Below are positions 5,941 through 6,002 of a stretch of 6,002 nt of DNA, piece by piece. The translations under genes were made by a program, and so were the position numbers. The stretch's first letter is position 1. Each line of letters opens with the position of its first letter. A model generated the notes under the pieces. That model was not told the DNA's origin and made no database searches. It saw only the letters and a list, made by a program, of their open reading frames with translations. Source of the stretch: Bifidobacteriaceae bacterium (GTDB taxonomy: Bacteria > Actinomycetota > Actinomycetes > Actinomycetales > WQXJ01); assembly GCA_031266115.1 (NCBI GenBank), contig JAISBQ010000269.1, positions 1-6,002 of the forward strand, written 5' to 3'.

Positions 5941-6002
5941 CGCGCACCACCTCCTGGTGGATCGCCTAGCCATGGCGACCAGCACCATCGGCATTCATGA
6001 CG
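5930..6002 (+). CDS. Possible start of a further gene, cut by the right edge
   Basis: A GTG at 5930 opens a frame with no stop to the end of the window (24 codons: MTVDAHHLLVDRLAMATSTI, then GIHD). GAGGA (5920-5924) lies five bases upstream as a plausible ribosome site; an in-frame ATG at 5918 has none. It overlaps the end of the Pr6Pr gene by 11 bases, as coupled genes often do. The fragment is too short to assign to a family and could be chance. Confidence 0.42.
   Translation, partial: MTVDAHHLLVDRLAMATSTIGIHD

Noticed and set aside
5947..5960. CCACC-TCCT-GGTGG hairpin after the Pr6Pr stop
   Set aside because: Only a 5-base stem with no U-tract, and it falls inside a possible downstream coding frame.
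1..6002. CRISPR arrays, tRNA/rRNA genes, insertion sequences, phage or defence genes
   Set aside because: No regularly spaced repeats, no cloverleaf or rRNA sequence, no transposase, integrase or nuclease motifs were seen in any frame.

Overview
The window is GC-rich (about 65% or more by eye), uses GTG starts, has a probable leaderless gene, and encodes protein families typical of Gram-positive Actinomycetota: alternate (SipW-type) signal peptides, a sortase-like anchor, an FCD-domain GntR regulator and a Pr6Pr membrane protein. I cannot name a genus. I see no mobile element, tRNA, rRNA, CRISPR array or phage gene.

Left third (1-2284, minus strand): three overlapping genes, read right to left, form a surface-protein cassette. 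The first (995-2284) is a secreted protein with a classical Sec signal, a TasA-like/beta-sandwich-looking domain, a Thr/Gly/Lys linker, an LPXTG-like motif (MPHTG), a membrane helix and a basic stop-transfer, followed by an unusual 110-residue Pro/Arg-rich tail. The second (340-1002) and third (1-343, running off the left edge) are small proteins with SipW-type signal peptides (hydrophobic helix, then a tryptophan-containing motif and Ser/Gly). Stop and start codons overlap at both junctions, which indicates translational coupling and one operon. The matching signal peptidase and sortase are not in the window and would be expected to the left, if they are linked at all.

Middle (2374-4046): an FCD/FadR-type GntR regulator (minus) lies divergent from a HAD-superfamily phosphatase-like gene (plus), across a 275-base intergenic region. 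That region holds a repeated GTATGGC motif and a probable -10 box placed for leaderless translation of the HAD gene. The regulator sits 89 bases upstream of the surface cassette on the same strand, so it could control either neighbour.

Right third (4101-6002): a secreted, lysine-rich, locally AT-richer Ig-like protein (minus) converges on the HAD gene with a small hairpin between them. It is divergent from a six-helix Pr6Pr-family membrane protein (plus) with a clear Shine-Dalgarno. A possible further gene overlaps the end of the Pr6Pr gene and runs off the right edge.
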